DNA from: Penumbrarchaeum sp964445525
GTDB lineage: Archaea; Thermoplasmatota; Penumbrarchaeia; Penumbrarchaeales; Penumbrarchaeaceae
DNA: 64,000 nt
Reading direction: 5' to 3'
NCBI GenBank assembly: GCA_964445525.1
Contig: CAYULA010000012.1
Span: 15,316 to 79,315 of the forward strand
This document shows, piece by piece, positions 51,415-60,306 of the stretch. The notes beneath the pieces were generated by a model. The model searched no databases. It was not told the origin of the DNA and saw only the letters and a program-made list of their open reading frames with translations. The position numbers and the translations under genes are program-made. Numbering within the stretch: the first letter of the stretch is position 1; each line of letters begins with the position of its first letter.

Positions 51415-54400
51415 TTATCCATTGATTTGCACCTCATGATCCGGCTGAGATTCAGATTCTTCAAACTCCTCCACATTTGCAGATCCCAACCTCGGTGGAG
51501 GCTTGAAACCGGAATCTTTCAGTTTTTCCATGGTTTCCTGTCTGGAGGGAAGTACAACCCTCCTGTCAATTTCCATCTTATCCATGGTTTCCTCTTCTTC
51601 CTCGATCTCATCTTTCTTCTTCAGATAGAAAAGGAATCCGGCAGAGACAGTTATCACAATAATTATTGCAGATATCAAAATCGCCAATGGAATCCAGGAT
51701 CCTTTTCCACCATCTCCCGATCCCGAGGACCCGGGGACCTCATATTGAATAGACTGCGTGACAAAATTTCCCGCTTCATCCGTTACATTGATGGAAATGG
51801 TGATTTCTCCATTTTTGATGCCTTCCAGGCTCCAGGAGTATTCTGGCTCTTGGAAGTTTTCCACAATTCCCCCCGCATTTATTTGCACTGTTTTCACACA
51901 AGAATGCTCATCTGAAGCCAACCATTTCACTGCGAGGATGCCATTTGCATATGATTGTTCGAATGTTTCAATAACGGGATCCGTCCAGTCAACAATGATG
52001 GTCCTCTCGATCCGGGATGTCCTCCCCGAAAAATCAGATGCGGTCAAGACCAGATCATGGGATCCTTCATCAAGTTCCAAATAAATCTCTTTCTTGCCCG
52101 AACCGGTCCCTGTCCATCGGACCTGATCATCTTCCAATATCTCCAGAATATCTATTCCCATGGAATCGCTGGAACGGAACCTCACCGGAGTCGATGGAAG
52201 AGAATTTACGGGTATTATCGGCTCCAACCATTCGAGATCCGGATCAACGGTATCAATGATTATAGTCAGTGTATCATTACCTGTGTTGCCGGCCATATCC
52301 TCGGCAATGATCTCGATAACGTAGGATCCGTCATCAAAGGTTCCCTCCCAATCTCTTTTATCAATCTCCAAATTGATCTCCTCTTCAAGATATCTAAGGG
52401 TCAGATATCTGATCTTATTTTCATCCGATGAGGTCCATTGAAGATCCGGAAGTGATTTCAGGAAAATTGCCGGATCGGTTTCTGATATGAACTCCACAGA
52501 AGGAGGTTTACTGTCGAATATGAAATCATATCTATCCGATCCTACATTACCAGCCTTATCGGTGCAGATAATCTCGAATGAATGAGGGCCATCTTCCATA
52601 TAACTTAAACCGATCCCGGTTTTCATTCCTGAATCGACAATTTCTCCATCATCGATTCTATAACCGAAACCTCTGATTCCATTCTCGTCAAAGGCCGACC
52701 ATTCCACCGGCAGAGGATCATCATTCACGAAAGGATCCTCGTTGAAGATCCTCACCTGAGGATTCTTCCTGTCGAGAATGACCTGGATGCTGTCCGAAAC
52801 ATAATTTCTAAAGATATCCGTGGCGGTTACCTTGATCCTGTTTGTCCCGTCAATCAATTCCAGATTGAAATTGTTATCTGATTCTGTGACATCATAGAAC
52901 CTGTTTGTTTCCATATGCTCAAGTTCAATTTCCACGGGATCGAAACTTTGTTTGATGGACCATTTGACATCCAGATAATTCCGGTTTGTTATATGACCAT
53001 CAATTGGTTCTATGATTTGAAGAGTCCCAGGCCCCACCTCGAAATCCATGTCCTCATTACTTAACCTTCCTGCAATGTCAAATGCCCTGATCTGTAGTCT
53101 ATGATAACCATCTTCAAACAATTCATTGAAATTCCAGATGGTTTTCTCCTCCTCGATATTCCACCCTCCTCCATCGATTCCCCACCAGACTTCTCTCAAT
53201 CCGTTTTCATCATATACTGACCAGTTGAAATTTACCAATTTGTTCGAGAGAACAGCACCATCAAAGGGATTGTGGATCGTGATTTGCGGCGGCTTGGTAT
53301 CCACTATGAAAGCTACCTTCCTGGAAAGAACCGTCCCTTTGCTACCGGTGAAGTTCATGATCAACTCATGACTTCCATCTTCAAGGTTCACACTCATATA
53401 TCTGTCATTTATATCGATATCCAGATCAATTCCGTCAATCGAGAGGTTCTGGTCTGAAAGTGGAAAATAATCTCTGACCGACCAGTTGATGGTAACATCC
53501 GATGAAAGTAGTATCTCCCCATTTCCTGGAGAATCAATGGATACGGGACCAAGGATCTCTCCCAATTCGATTACCAGTGAAGTAATATTGTACAAACCTG
53601 CCTTATCATAGGCCTTGAGAAAGACTTCCCGGTCCTCATCAACCATCTTAACTGGCCACCAGTCTTCCCCCGTAACATTTGTCCAGTTACCAGCGTCATA
53701 CGAAAAATGAACACTTTCCAGTCCGCTGATATTATCCCAGGCCTCCCATACAAGTTTAACGTAATCGGAGGTATGGTTGACCAGTGTACCGTTCGGTTCT
53801 GTGATCCTGATATGCGGCCTCTCGGTATCGAAATATCTGTTTGTTACAGGATACCGATCTGTTATATTGGAATGGACCTGATCGTATCCCATCTTTATTA
53901 GATATTCCTCATCGACAATACCATCTCCGTTTTCATCAGGCCCTCTCCAGTCCTGCCAGAAATTTCCCATACCGCCCCTGTCGAACTGGTAGGTATTACC
54001 GGTCTGATTGAAGAAACCGTGCTTCGTGTCAGCCTGGGAAAGACCGTTGAAATCATCACCTGTCCCTCCGTTGTGATAGAATATATTTCTCCAGATATAG
54101 ACAAAATCGAGTTCGCAGGTATGTGTGAAATCGATTGCCTTTCCTGTGCAATTTCCGAAATAATTACCTGAGATAATCATCTTCTTTACACCGAAAGTTC
54201 CGTGCCAGGTATTGTAAATCAGGACCCCTTTTGACCTCTCGAAATTATTGTTGATAATGTAGTTATATTCATATGGAATCCAACCCTCGGGTTCGAATCC
54301 CAGGTATATCCCGGACCCCTCTCCAGAAAAACTGTTTCCCATGATTTCATAACAGTAAGCTCCTCTCATGTCCAAAATGGAATTGTTGAAGTGACACTCC

Positions 54401-55134
54401 AGGAAGACCTGATCGAGAGGACCATGATAGCTATTCGAAAAAAATCTCGATCCATTTTGAAAGATGCATCCAATTACCTCCAAACTCCTATTTGAGAAAC
54501 GTACATCCGCCCAAACGGTGGCTCTGTTGAATGATGTGTTTTTCATGAAAAGGTTATCCGAATGCAGGAAATGATAATGGGTTCCCGAATCGATCCTCAT
54601 CATGTCAAATGTTGAATTGTTAATGGTGGTATTCCCGAAGGTTTCAATTCGAACCGGATAACCCGTTCCATCATTATCCGCACTGGTGCAGAAAAATGTA
54701 GAATTTCGGATCGTAATATTGGTCCTGTTTTCAACTTTCAGAAGATCGTTATCATCGATCAAGGTCACATTGTCCAGAATGCACCATCGAACATCCTTGA
54801 TCATCAATGGATGTGTATCAGAATCGATATCTATCTCCTGATCCCGGATCTCCAACCAATAGGTGATGTTGACAATCTGTACGTATGAGACATTTGATGG
54901 AATATCTCCAAGAACATAAGGATTCTTCTCTGTCCCATTTCCACCGATAAGATATGTTGAATTGATGAGGTCCTTATCTCCGTCAATTACAATCGATCCG
55001 GGTGATTGAGGTTCCGGGATTGCTTCTGTGTCGGATTGATCAATTGAAAAGGAAAGTGAGAGAAGAAAAACGATTGAAAGTACAATCCCCTTGCTCCTCA
55101 TGGTGAGATGTTTGCCTTTTTCCAATAAAACCAT
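51415..55134 (-). CDS. Beta-helix and Ig-like surface protein with C-terminal anchor
   Basis: A 1239-residue secreted protein. Hydrophobic signal at about 15-30. Residues about 60-400 form a right-handed parallel beta-helix with NITIRNSTF, TTINNSTF-like coils; a DENGDGIVDEE calcium-type loop is near 400. Then about seven Ig-like domains, each opening with xxPxIxIxxPxxG and holding a conserved W. A transmembrane helix near residue 1150 is followed by an acidic cytoplasmic tail. An AATATATT box about 25 nt before 55134 supports this leaderless ATG; an ATG at 55101 is the alternative. Likely an adhesin or carbohydrate-active surface protein; unproven. Confidence 0.8.
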   Translation of the reverse strand: MVLLEKGKHLTMRSKGIVLSIVFLLSLSFSIDQSDTEAIPEPQSPGSIVIDGDKDLINSTYLIGGNGTEKNPYVLGDIPSNVSYVQIVNITYWLEIRDQEIDIDSDTHPLMIKDVRWCILDNVTLIDDNDLLKVENRTNITIRNSTFFCTSADNDGTGYPVRIETFGNTTINNSTFDMMRIDSGTHYHFLHSDNLFMKNTSFNRATVWADVRFSNRSLEVIGCIFQNGSRFFSNSYHGPLDQVFLECHFNNSILDMRGAYCYEIMGNSFSGEGSGIYLGFEPEGWIPYEYNYIINNNFERSKGVLIYNTWHGTFGVKKMIISGNYFGNCTGKAIDFTHTCELDFVYIWRNIFYHNGGTGDDFNGLSQADTKHGFFNQTGNTYQFDRGGMGNFWQDWRGPDENGDGIVDEEYLIKMGYDQVHSNITDRYPVTNRYFDTERPHIRITEPNGTLVNHTSDYVKLVWEAWDNISGLESVHFSYDAGNWTNVTGEDWWPVKMVDEDREVFLKAYDKAGLYNITSLVIELGEILGPVSIDSPGNGEILLSSDVTINWSVRDYFPLSDQNLSIDGIDLDIDINDRYMSVNLEDGSHELIMNFTGSKGTVLSRKVAFIVDTKPPQITIHNPFDGAVLSNKLVNFNWSVYDENGLREVWWGIDGGGWNIEEEKTIWNFNELFEDGYHRLQIRAFDIAGRLSNEDMDFEVGPGTLQIIEPIDGHITNRNYLDVKWSIKQSFDPVEIELEHMETNRFYDVTESDNNFNLELIDGTNRIKVTATDIFRNYVSDSIQVILDRKNPQVRIFNEDPFVNDDPLPVEWSAFDENGIRGFGYRIDDGEIVDSGMKTGIGLSYMEDGPHSFEIICTDKAGNVGSDRYDFIFDSKPPSVEFISETDPAIFLKSLPDLQWTSSDENKIRYLTLRYLEEEINLEIDKRDWEGTFDDGSYVIEIIAEDMAGNTGNDTLTIIIDTVDPDLEWLEPIIPVNSLPSTPVRFRSSDSMGIDILEILEDDQVRWTGTGSGKKEIYLELDEGSHDLVLTASDFSGRTSRIERTIIVDWTDPVIETFEQSYANGILAVKWLASDEHSCVKTVQINAGGIVENFQEPEYSWSLEGIKNGEITISINVTDEAGNFVTQSIQYEVPGSSGSGDGGKGSWIPLAILISAIIIVITVSAGFLFYLKKKDEIEEEEETMDKMEIDRRVVLPSRQETMEKLKDSGFKPPPRLGSANVEEFEESESQPDHEVQING

Positions 55135-55228
55135 TATGGTATGGAAATGGATCGAGAATATATTATTCCATTGAATATCCACTGTTGAAAGGATAATTAT
55201 ACAATGCAATCCTGATGGTAGAATCAAC

Positions 55229-55750
55229 ATGAAGGGATTGATCATCTACATGAGCAAGGCGGGCAGCACGAGGGAATACGCCGAAATGCTATCCGAAGAG
55301 ACCGGTTTCCCGATTCACGATCTCAACAATGACAGGAAACCGGATCTGAAAGGAAAGGACATTGTTGTAATAGGATCCTGGATCCTCGCCGGAAAGATGG
55401 TGGCCCATTCTTGGATCACAAAGAACTGGGAAGATCTGAAAAATAAGAATGTGATCCTCTTTTCAACTTCCGCCGCCGAACCCGATTTCAAATTGAAGAA
55501 GGAATTTCTTGAAAAGAGCCTCCCCCGGGAGATGAGAAAGGATGTGAATTACTTCCCTCTTCACGGGAGATTCGAAAAGGAGAACCTGAATGCATTTTAC
55601 AGGGGAATGCTATCAATGGTATCGAAGGTTTTCAAGAACGATGACCTGGTAAAGGACCTCGAAAAAGGGGTGGATGGGATGGACAGGAAGAACCTAGATG
55701 CGGTGCTGAAATACATCAGGTCAATCAACCGAGATCAAGAGGGACCTTGA
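55229..55750 (+). CDS. Flavodoxin-domain protein (protoporphyrinogen-oxidase HemG-like)
   Basis: A 173-residue flavodoxin fold protein. The phosphate-binding loop is YMSKAGSTREYA at the N-terminus, after the first strand; IGSWILAGK near residue 52 is the next loop, typical of HemG-like flavodoxins. Electron transfer to an unidentified partner is expected. The 3' end overlaps the convergent membrane-protein gene by 26 nt. Confidence 0.88.
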   Translation: MKGLIIYMSKAGSTREYAEMLSEETGFPIHDLNNDRKPDLKGKDIVVIGSWILAGKMVAHSWITKNWEDLKNKNVILFSTSAAEPDFKLKKEFLEKSLPREMRKDVNYFPLHGRFEKENLNAFYRGMLSMVSKVFKNDDLVKDLEKGVDGMDRKNLDAVLKYIRSINRDQEGP

Positions 55751-56252
55751 TATGTTTGGATATATTTTCCAACTCCTCCCTGGAAAAGAGTCCGCTGCTC
55801 ATAACTCCCATAAATGAAAAGGACGAGAGATTCACGGTATCCCTTGAATCACCTTTACCGTATTCGAGCAACAGATAGTAATCCTTCACGGAACCATCCA
55901 GGGCGACATTTCCTTTCATACTGCTTTTTTTCCTTACACCCTTCAATTTCTCCGTGTCGGACATATCCAGGGTCCTTTTGATGAAAAAGGGACCGGTTCT
56001 GATGATCCTCAATCCATTTCGGGTGTTCAAGATCACTTTTCTGACAGGAAAGAAGATCATCCCGAACAAAACCATCAAAACCAGATAAACCAGTACGATG
56101 ATGGTTTTCACCATCAATCCAACAGAAGAGATCATGATTATTATGGCAGCCACCGCAAACAGGAACATTATCAATGAAAGATACAACTTTTGCAGGGTGA
56201 AATTCAGTATCAAAGAGGGATTTGCATCCTTTTCGGCCAGGGTGAAGAGCAT
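55725..56252 (-). CDS. Two-helix membrane protein of unknown family
   Basis: A 175-residue protein with two adjacent hydrophobic helices at about 22-45 and 48-70, then a beta-rich PH-like domain carrying RKVILNTRNGLRII, as in photosystem or YcxB-like membrane proteins. The ATG at 56252 is preceded by CGAGGAAAAAG, a clear ribosome-binding site; a longer reading to 56396 would cover the palindrome at 56349 and is less likely. Confidence 0.65.
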   Translation of the reverse strand: MLFTLAEKDANPSLILNFTLQKLYLSLIMFLFAVAAIIIMISSVGLMVKTIIVLVYLVLMVLFGMIFFPVRKVILNTRNGLRIIRTGPFFIKRTLDMSDTEKLKGVRKKSSMKGNVALDGSVKDYYLLLEYGKGDSRDTVNLSSFSFMGVMSSGLFSREELENISKHIKVPLDLG

Positions 56253-56348
56253 CTTTTTCCTCGATTGATCCTTGATCTGTGGATAATTAATCGTTTCGGT
56301 TTGGTAAACCGGTATCGATCTACTATCATCTTTGATAATGATCAAATG

Positions 56349-56364
56349 TGTGCATAAATGCACA
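56349..56364. promoter_or_regulatory. Palindromic operator-like site
   Basis: TGTGCAT-AA-ATGCACA is a perfect 7-bp inverted repeat with a 2-nt centre, in the divergent region before two genes (56252 minus, 56457 plus). The symmetry and size fit a dimeric regulator. Confidence 0.6.
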
Positions 56365-56456
56365 TTTTTCACTTGGGGCTCCGTGGGACCTCCCATGTTG
56401 GTATATAATAGACCTCTACGGGATAATTGGCCGGGTATGTCTCAGGTGATGATATT

Positions 56457-56660
56457 ATGACCATGGAACCGAGAGTGGTAAGGACCCTCAAGAAGACATT
56501 TGACGAGGAGAGGTTCATGGGTGAGGCGGAGAGAAGGAAGCAGGTATCCGATGATATTCTGGATATTATCTATTCCAAGGTCCTCGCCAAGAAGGACAGG
56601 GGCGGAGATGATATCGGAAAAGGAGTGAATGCCCTCATCGAGGATGATGATTATATCTGA
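56457..56660 (+). CDS. Small hypothetical protein
   Basis: A 67-residue acidic and basic, helical protein (TMEPRVVRTLKK start, then GKGVNALIEDDD at the end). No known family. The ATG at 56457 has AGGTGAT upstream; the longer reading uses a TTG. It is divergent from the two-helix membrane protein across the palindrome. Confidence 0.6.
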   Translation: MTMEPRVVRTLKKTFDEERFMGEAERRKQVSDDILDIIYSKVLAKKDRGGDDIGKGVNALIEDDDYI

Positions 56661-56815
56661 TACGAAGATCCAGGCATATCGTTAGTTTTATTAACAAAAG
56701 TTCTTCATTGAGGTTCTTTTTTGCATTGTCAAAAAGGTTCAACTCCTCCACCTCAATGGTAAGGGGTCAGGTATTATTCCCTTATTTTCATAGTTGTTGA
56801 CATTGAGGTATTACA
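56661..56815 (+). promoter_or_regulatory. Intergenic region before the small heat-shock gene
   Basis: A 155-bp stretch with TTTATTAACAAAAG near 56685 and a TTATTTTCATAG box near 56780; GAGGTATTACA directly precedes the ATG. No known heat-shock operator sequence was identified. Confidence 0.4.
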
Positions 56816-57124
56816 ATGAACGACTGTATGGATGGAACCGGTGATATCATAATGCCGTGCATGTACATCAACCACGACCTGGAAAACTACTATGCCCAGG
56901 TCGAGCTCCCCGGTGTCAGAAAAGAGGATATCGACCTAGAGGTAATGGAGAACGGACTCTGCATCAAGGGAAAGAAGGGTGACAAGGACCTTTCAGGTTG
57001 CTGGATGCTGGCACATCCTGTAAATATAGATTCAGTGAAGGCGAATTATCAGGAAGGACTGCTGGATATAACACTCCCGATGAAGAATCCACTCCGGGGT
57101 GGAAAGAAGATAGACATCCAGTGA
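56816..57124 (+). CDS. Hsp20/alpha-crystallin family small heat-shock protein
   Basis: A 102-residue ATP-independent holdase chaperone. The alpha-crystallin domain fills most of the protein, with YYAQVELPGVRKEDIDLEV (about 25-43) and DSVKANYQEGLLDITLP (about 72-88). The N-terminal arm is short and the C-terminal IxI anchor appears as IDIQ. Four cysteines and several methionines are unusual. The stop lies 1 nt from the end of the convergent histidine kinase gene. Confidence 0.92.
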   Translation: MNDCMDGTGDIIMPCMYINHDLENYYAQVELPGVRKEDIDLEVMENGLCIKGKKGDKDLSGCWMLAHPVNIDSVKANYQEGLLDITLPMKNPLRGGKKIDIQ

Positions 57125-57125
57125 T

Positions 57126-59003
57126 TCAATTGATCATGGGAAGCTCGACAACAAACCTCGCTCCCTGTGTATGATCTCCCTCAATGGTGTCCTCCACCTT
57201 GATGGTGCCCTCATATCTGGTGATGAGTTCCCTTACCAGCGATAGCCCTATACCCGAGTGGACACCCTGCTTGGTCCTGTCGGTTCTGGTGAATAGCTGC
57301 CTCTTTTCTGCATCGGATATCCCGGGACCGACATCTTCGATTTCTATCCTTATCCTATTATCCGAGATCTCGGATCTGATCTCCACCATGGGTGATTTTG
57401 AATTCTGGAATTTAACGGCATTGTGGATGAGGTTGAAGAATACCTCCTCGAGAATGTCCTCTGCCATGACAATGATCTCCTCATTGAAGATCTGGAGGTT
57501 CATCTTGGTATTCTTTTCCGGGAACAGGTTGCTGACCTCCCTTATGGATCTCTCGATCATGGGTATGATATCAATTTCCTTTAGCTCCGGTCGAACGGAT
57601 TTCAATCTGGATAGAAGCAGAATATTACTCACCAGTTTCATGGACCTCTTGACCAGATAGGAGGACTGCCCCAGTGCCAGTCTCAGCCTTTTGTGATCAT
57701 CCATCCCCTTTCTAGCCAGTTCAAGCCAGTTCGAGATTCCCTGGTGGAGGTTGCCTATGTCATGTCCGAGGAGGTCCAGGTACAATTCGGATTTCCTTGT
57801 CTCCTCCTTCAGCTTTTCAAGGGCCTCCATCTCGTTGGTCACATCCAGAAGCATGGACATTTCCGCATCCCTTCCCTCGTATGGAATGGATTTGGAGAAA
57901 TGATTCACCCAAATTTCTGTACCATCTTTCTTGTAACCCTTGTATATGGTATTGATTACCCAGTCCTTCTCTCTCTTCTTTCTCTCGGCTTTTTCCATTA
58001 GCATATCCCTGTAATCCGTATGAATCGTCTCTATCCAATCAAAGGAGTCGAATGAATATATCTCCTCAAGAGAATATCCGAACATATCCGATAACTTCTT
58101 GTTCGCGTATCTCACAACCCCATCCTGAAGAATGCAGATGGCGATAAGGGATTGTTCGGTGTAGGTCCTGAACTTGACCTCGCTTCCCCGCAGAAGGTTT
58201 TCAGTCCTCACCCTATCGGTGACGTCAACACCGAAACTCAGGGTTGCCGGTCTTCCCTCCCAATCGATCAATACTCCCCCGATCTCCCCGACAGCGAGGG
58301 TTCCATCCTTCCTGATTATTCTCAGGTTGTACGGCTTTGTCGGACCGCCTCCTTCCAGTCTCTCCATGTGATGCCCGAGCACCTTTTCATGGTCCTCGGG
58401 GTGTATGATCGACGTGAATTCTTTGCCGATCAATTCATCGTGTTTGTATCCGATCAGATCCTCGACCCTGCTGTTCATGAAGGTGAAGACTCCGTCCTGA
58501 ATCACAAAGATCGCTTCATGTGCGTTCTCTACCAGTTTCCTGTATTTATCCTCCGAGAGCTGGACCTTCCTTTCCAGCTCGATTTCCTCTTTCCGGTCTT
58601 TGGCAACGACCATTGCTCCCGTAATCACACCTTCTGTTCTGATGTAGGTTGGGAAGATCCTCACAGGGATTATCTCCCCTGATTTTGTAACCACATCATA
58701 ATCGGCATAATCGGGAACATCCTCATCATCCATAACCCGAGAAAGCCTCTCCATGAACCTGATCTTGCTCTCATCGGTCAGAATATCCATGGGTGATAAT
58801 TCTATGAATTCGTCCCAGGTATATCCCAAGTAATCGAGAATCTCATCGTTCCACCTGACAAATGATCGGGTGTTGAAATCCACCTCGTAGATTCCGGTAG
58901 GAGCATGTTTCATCAGATGGTCATACCGTAATTTGTACAGGTCCCTCTCCCGGACAAGTTCCTCGATCCTTTTTTCAAGTTCACCATCCCGATCATCGGT
59001 CAT
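57126..59003 (-). CDS. PAS-domain sensor histidine kinase, cytoplasmic
   Basis: A 625-residue soluble kinase. Three PAS domains run about 25-130, 150-260 and 270-385 (YEVDFNTRSFVRWNDEI and IFVIQDGVFTFMNSR mark the first two). The phosphoacceptor is H414 in LLGHDIGNLHQG, with the ATPase domain after it (FFNLIHNAVK, VGPGISD). No transmembrane segment is present. Its H-box matches the kinase at 38295, so the two are related. Start ATG 59003 has AGGTGG upstream. No response regulator is adjacent. Confidence 0.93.
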   Translation of the reverse strand: MTDDRDGELEKRIEELVRERDLYKLRYDHLMKHAPTGIYEVDFNTRSFVRWNDEILDYLGYTWDEFIELSPMDILTDESKIRFMERLSRVMDDEDVPDYADYDVVTKSGEIIPVRIFPTYIRTEGVITGAMVVAKDRKEEIELERKVQLSEDKYRKLVENAHEAIFVIQDGVFTFMNSRVEDLIGYKHDELIGKEFTSIIHPEDHEKVLGHHMERLEGGGPTKPYNLRIIRKDGTLAVGEIGGVLIDWEGRPATLSFGVDVTDRVRTENLLRGSEVKFRTYTEQSLIAICILQDGVVRYANKKLSDMFGYSLEEIYSFDSFDWIETIHTDYRDMLMEKAERKKREKDWVINTIYKGYKKDGTEIWVNHFSKSIPYEGRDAEMSMLLDVTNEMEALEKLKEETRKSELYLDLLGHDIGNLHQGISNWLELARKGMDDHKRLRLALGQSSYLVKRSMKLVSNILLLSRLKSVRPELKEIDIIPMIERSIREVSNLFPEKNTKMNLQIFNEEIIVMAEDILEEVFFNLIHNAVKFQNSKSPMVEIRSEISDNRIRIEIEDVGPGISDAEKRQLFTRTDRTKQGVHSGIGLSLVRELITRYEGTIKVEDTIEGDHTQGARFVVELPMIN

Positions 59004-59135
59004 GAAGCCACCTGGAAGATAATTAAAAAAAAACAATATCATTTATCCTCTTTTTCGTATCCTTATCAATTAAATAAACGGTGGAATCTCCCAAAAGCGG
59101 AAAACCTGATAATGCAGTAACAGGATTGCCTCCGG

Positions 59136-59621
59136 ATGAAAGGAGAGGAACTGAAGGAGATCAGGCGCGAACTGGACCACATAAACGAGAGGCTGGATGA
59201 TCTCGAAAGGGACGTTAGGATGCTCTCCGCACCAGATATCGGTCTTGAAAGTGAGAGGATGCTCGAGATAAAGGGGGGTTTCTTCGAAACGATGAAGGCC
59301 CTCAGAGCCCTTTATCTTGACCAGGAAGATGATGTAAAGGCCATAAGGAAGATCTCCACCGACATCGAAAAGGGAAGGATCAAATTCGACATGACAGAGC
59401 TTTTTTTCAGGTTCTTCGTGAGGCAGGAGATCCAGAATGCAAGGGTAAAACTTCTGATCCTCTCCCAGAGATTCGAGATAGATCCGGATCTCTTCGATCA
59501 GCTGGATGACCTTGCCGTGATAATCGATGATCCCAGGTATTCGGTCCATCAGGTCATAATTGGCTGGAAGAGATTCGAAAAGGAAGTGACAAAGGAGATA
59601 AAGAGACTGTCACACGGATGA
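59136..59621 (+). CDS. Hypothetical coiled-coil protein
   Basis: A 161-residue helical protein with an N-terminal coiled coil (about 1-30, RRELDHINERLDDLERD) and a helical C-terminal domain. No family or cofactor motif. Ends 3 nt before the stop of the convergent membrane-protein gene. Confidence 0.72.
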   Translation: MKGEELKEIRRELDHINERLDDLERDVRMLSAPDIGLESERMLEIKGGFFETMKALRALYLDQEDDVKAIRKISTDIEKGRIKFDMTELFFRFFVRQEIQNARVKLLILSQRFEIDPDLFDQLDDLAVIIDDPRYSVHQVIIGWKRFEKEVTKEIKRLSHG

Positions 59622-59624
59622 TGT

Positions 59625-60224
59625 TCATGCGGTGGTGGGAACCCAGACAGGTTCCTCTTTTCTCTTATCCAGCCTCTTTTTGATCCATGATTGGAGGAGA
59701 CCTCCTCCGATCCCGAGAAAAAGTATGATAACCAACTGGATGATTATCCTCGTAACGGGTTCAATTCCGTCAATGAAGATGAAGATCCCCGAAGAGATCA
59801 GAATTCCCCCCGTTATTGCAGAAGAGAAATTGAGGAACCTCTGCACCGGATAGATGATCACCGCGAAAAACAGGCTTCCGATAATCCAGGATATCACCTC
59901 GTTTCCGTCGCCTATAAACACATTCACCACATCGACCACAGCAAGTGAAATCAGGACGGCAACCACCATGACCATTGTTCCCGGGCCCATGATGCCCCCC
60001 AGAAGGACCAAAACGAAGGCAACCAGAAGCTCGACGATCACAGGGACGTCATAAGGTGCCAGAAAACCCCGAAGGATCATGTAGGCGAGAATTCCACCCG
60101 CCAGGGCACCGATGGGGAACGAGAGGACCTCCAGGATCTCCCTGCCGTAGATGACCAGGCAGAAACCTATAAGAAAAAGCGGCAGTGCCACAAGCGGATC
60201 CTCAACTGCAATATCAAGAAGCAT
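59625..60224 (-). CDS. Polytopic membrane protein (TMEM198/DUF-like)
   Basis: A 199-residue hydrophobic protein with about seven closely spaced transmembrane helices, many glycines, and a short basic C-terminus (KKRLDKRKEE). The glycine-rich, charge-poor layout resembles TMEM198-like membrane proteins. No transport motif. AATACTAAATAATCC lies upstream as a probable TATA region. Confidence 0.7.
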   Translation of the reverse strand: MLLDIAVEDPLVALPLFLIGFCLVIYGREILEVLSFPIGALAGGILAYMILRGFLAPYDVPVIVELLVAFVLVLLGGIMGPGTMVMVVAVLISLAVVDVVNVFIGDGNEVISWIIGSLFFAVIIYPVQRFLNFSSAITGGILISSGIFIFIDGIEPVTRIIIQLVIILFLGIGGGLLQSWIKKRLDKRKEEPVWVPTTA

Positions 60225-60306
60225 GTATATGATTCCCCACGAAAAAACACATGTGGATTATTTAGTATTTATTCCGATATTTCACTTTGATATATTTAAC
60301 AAATCA

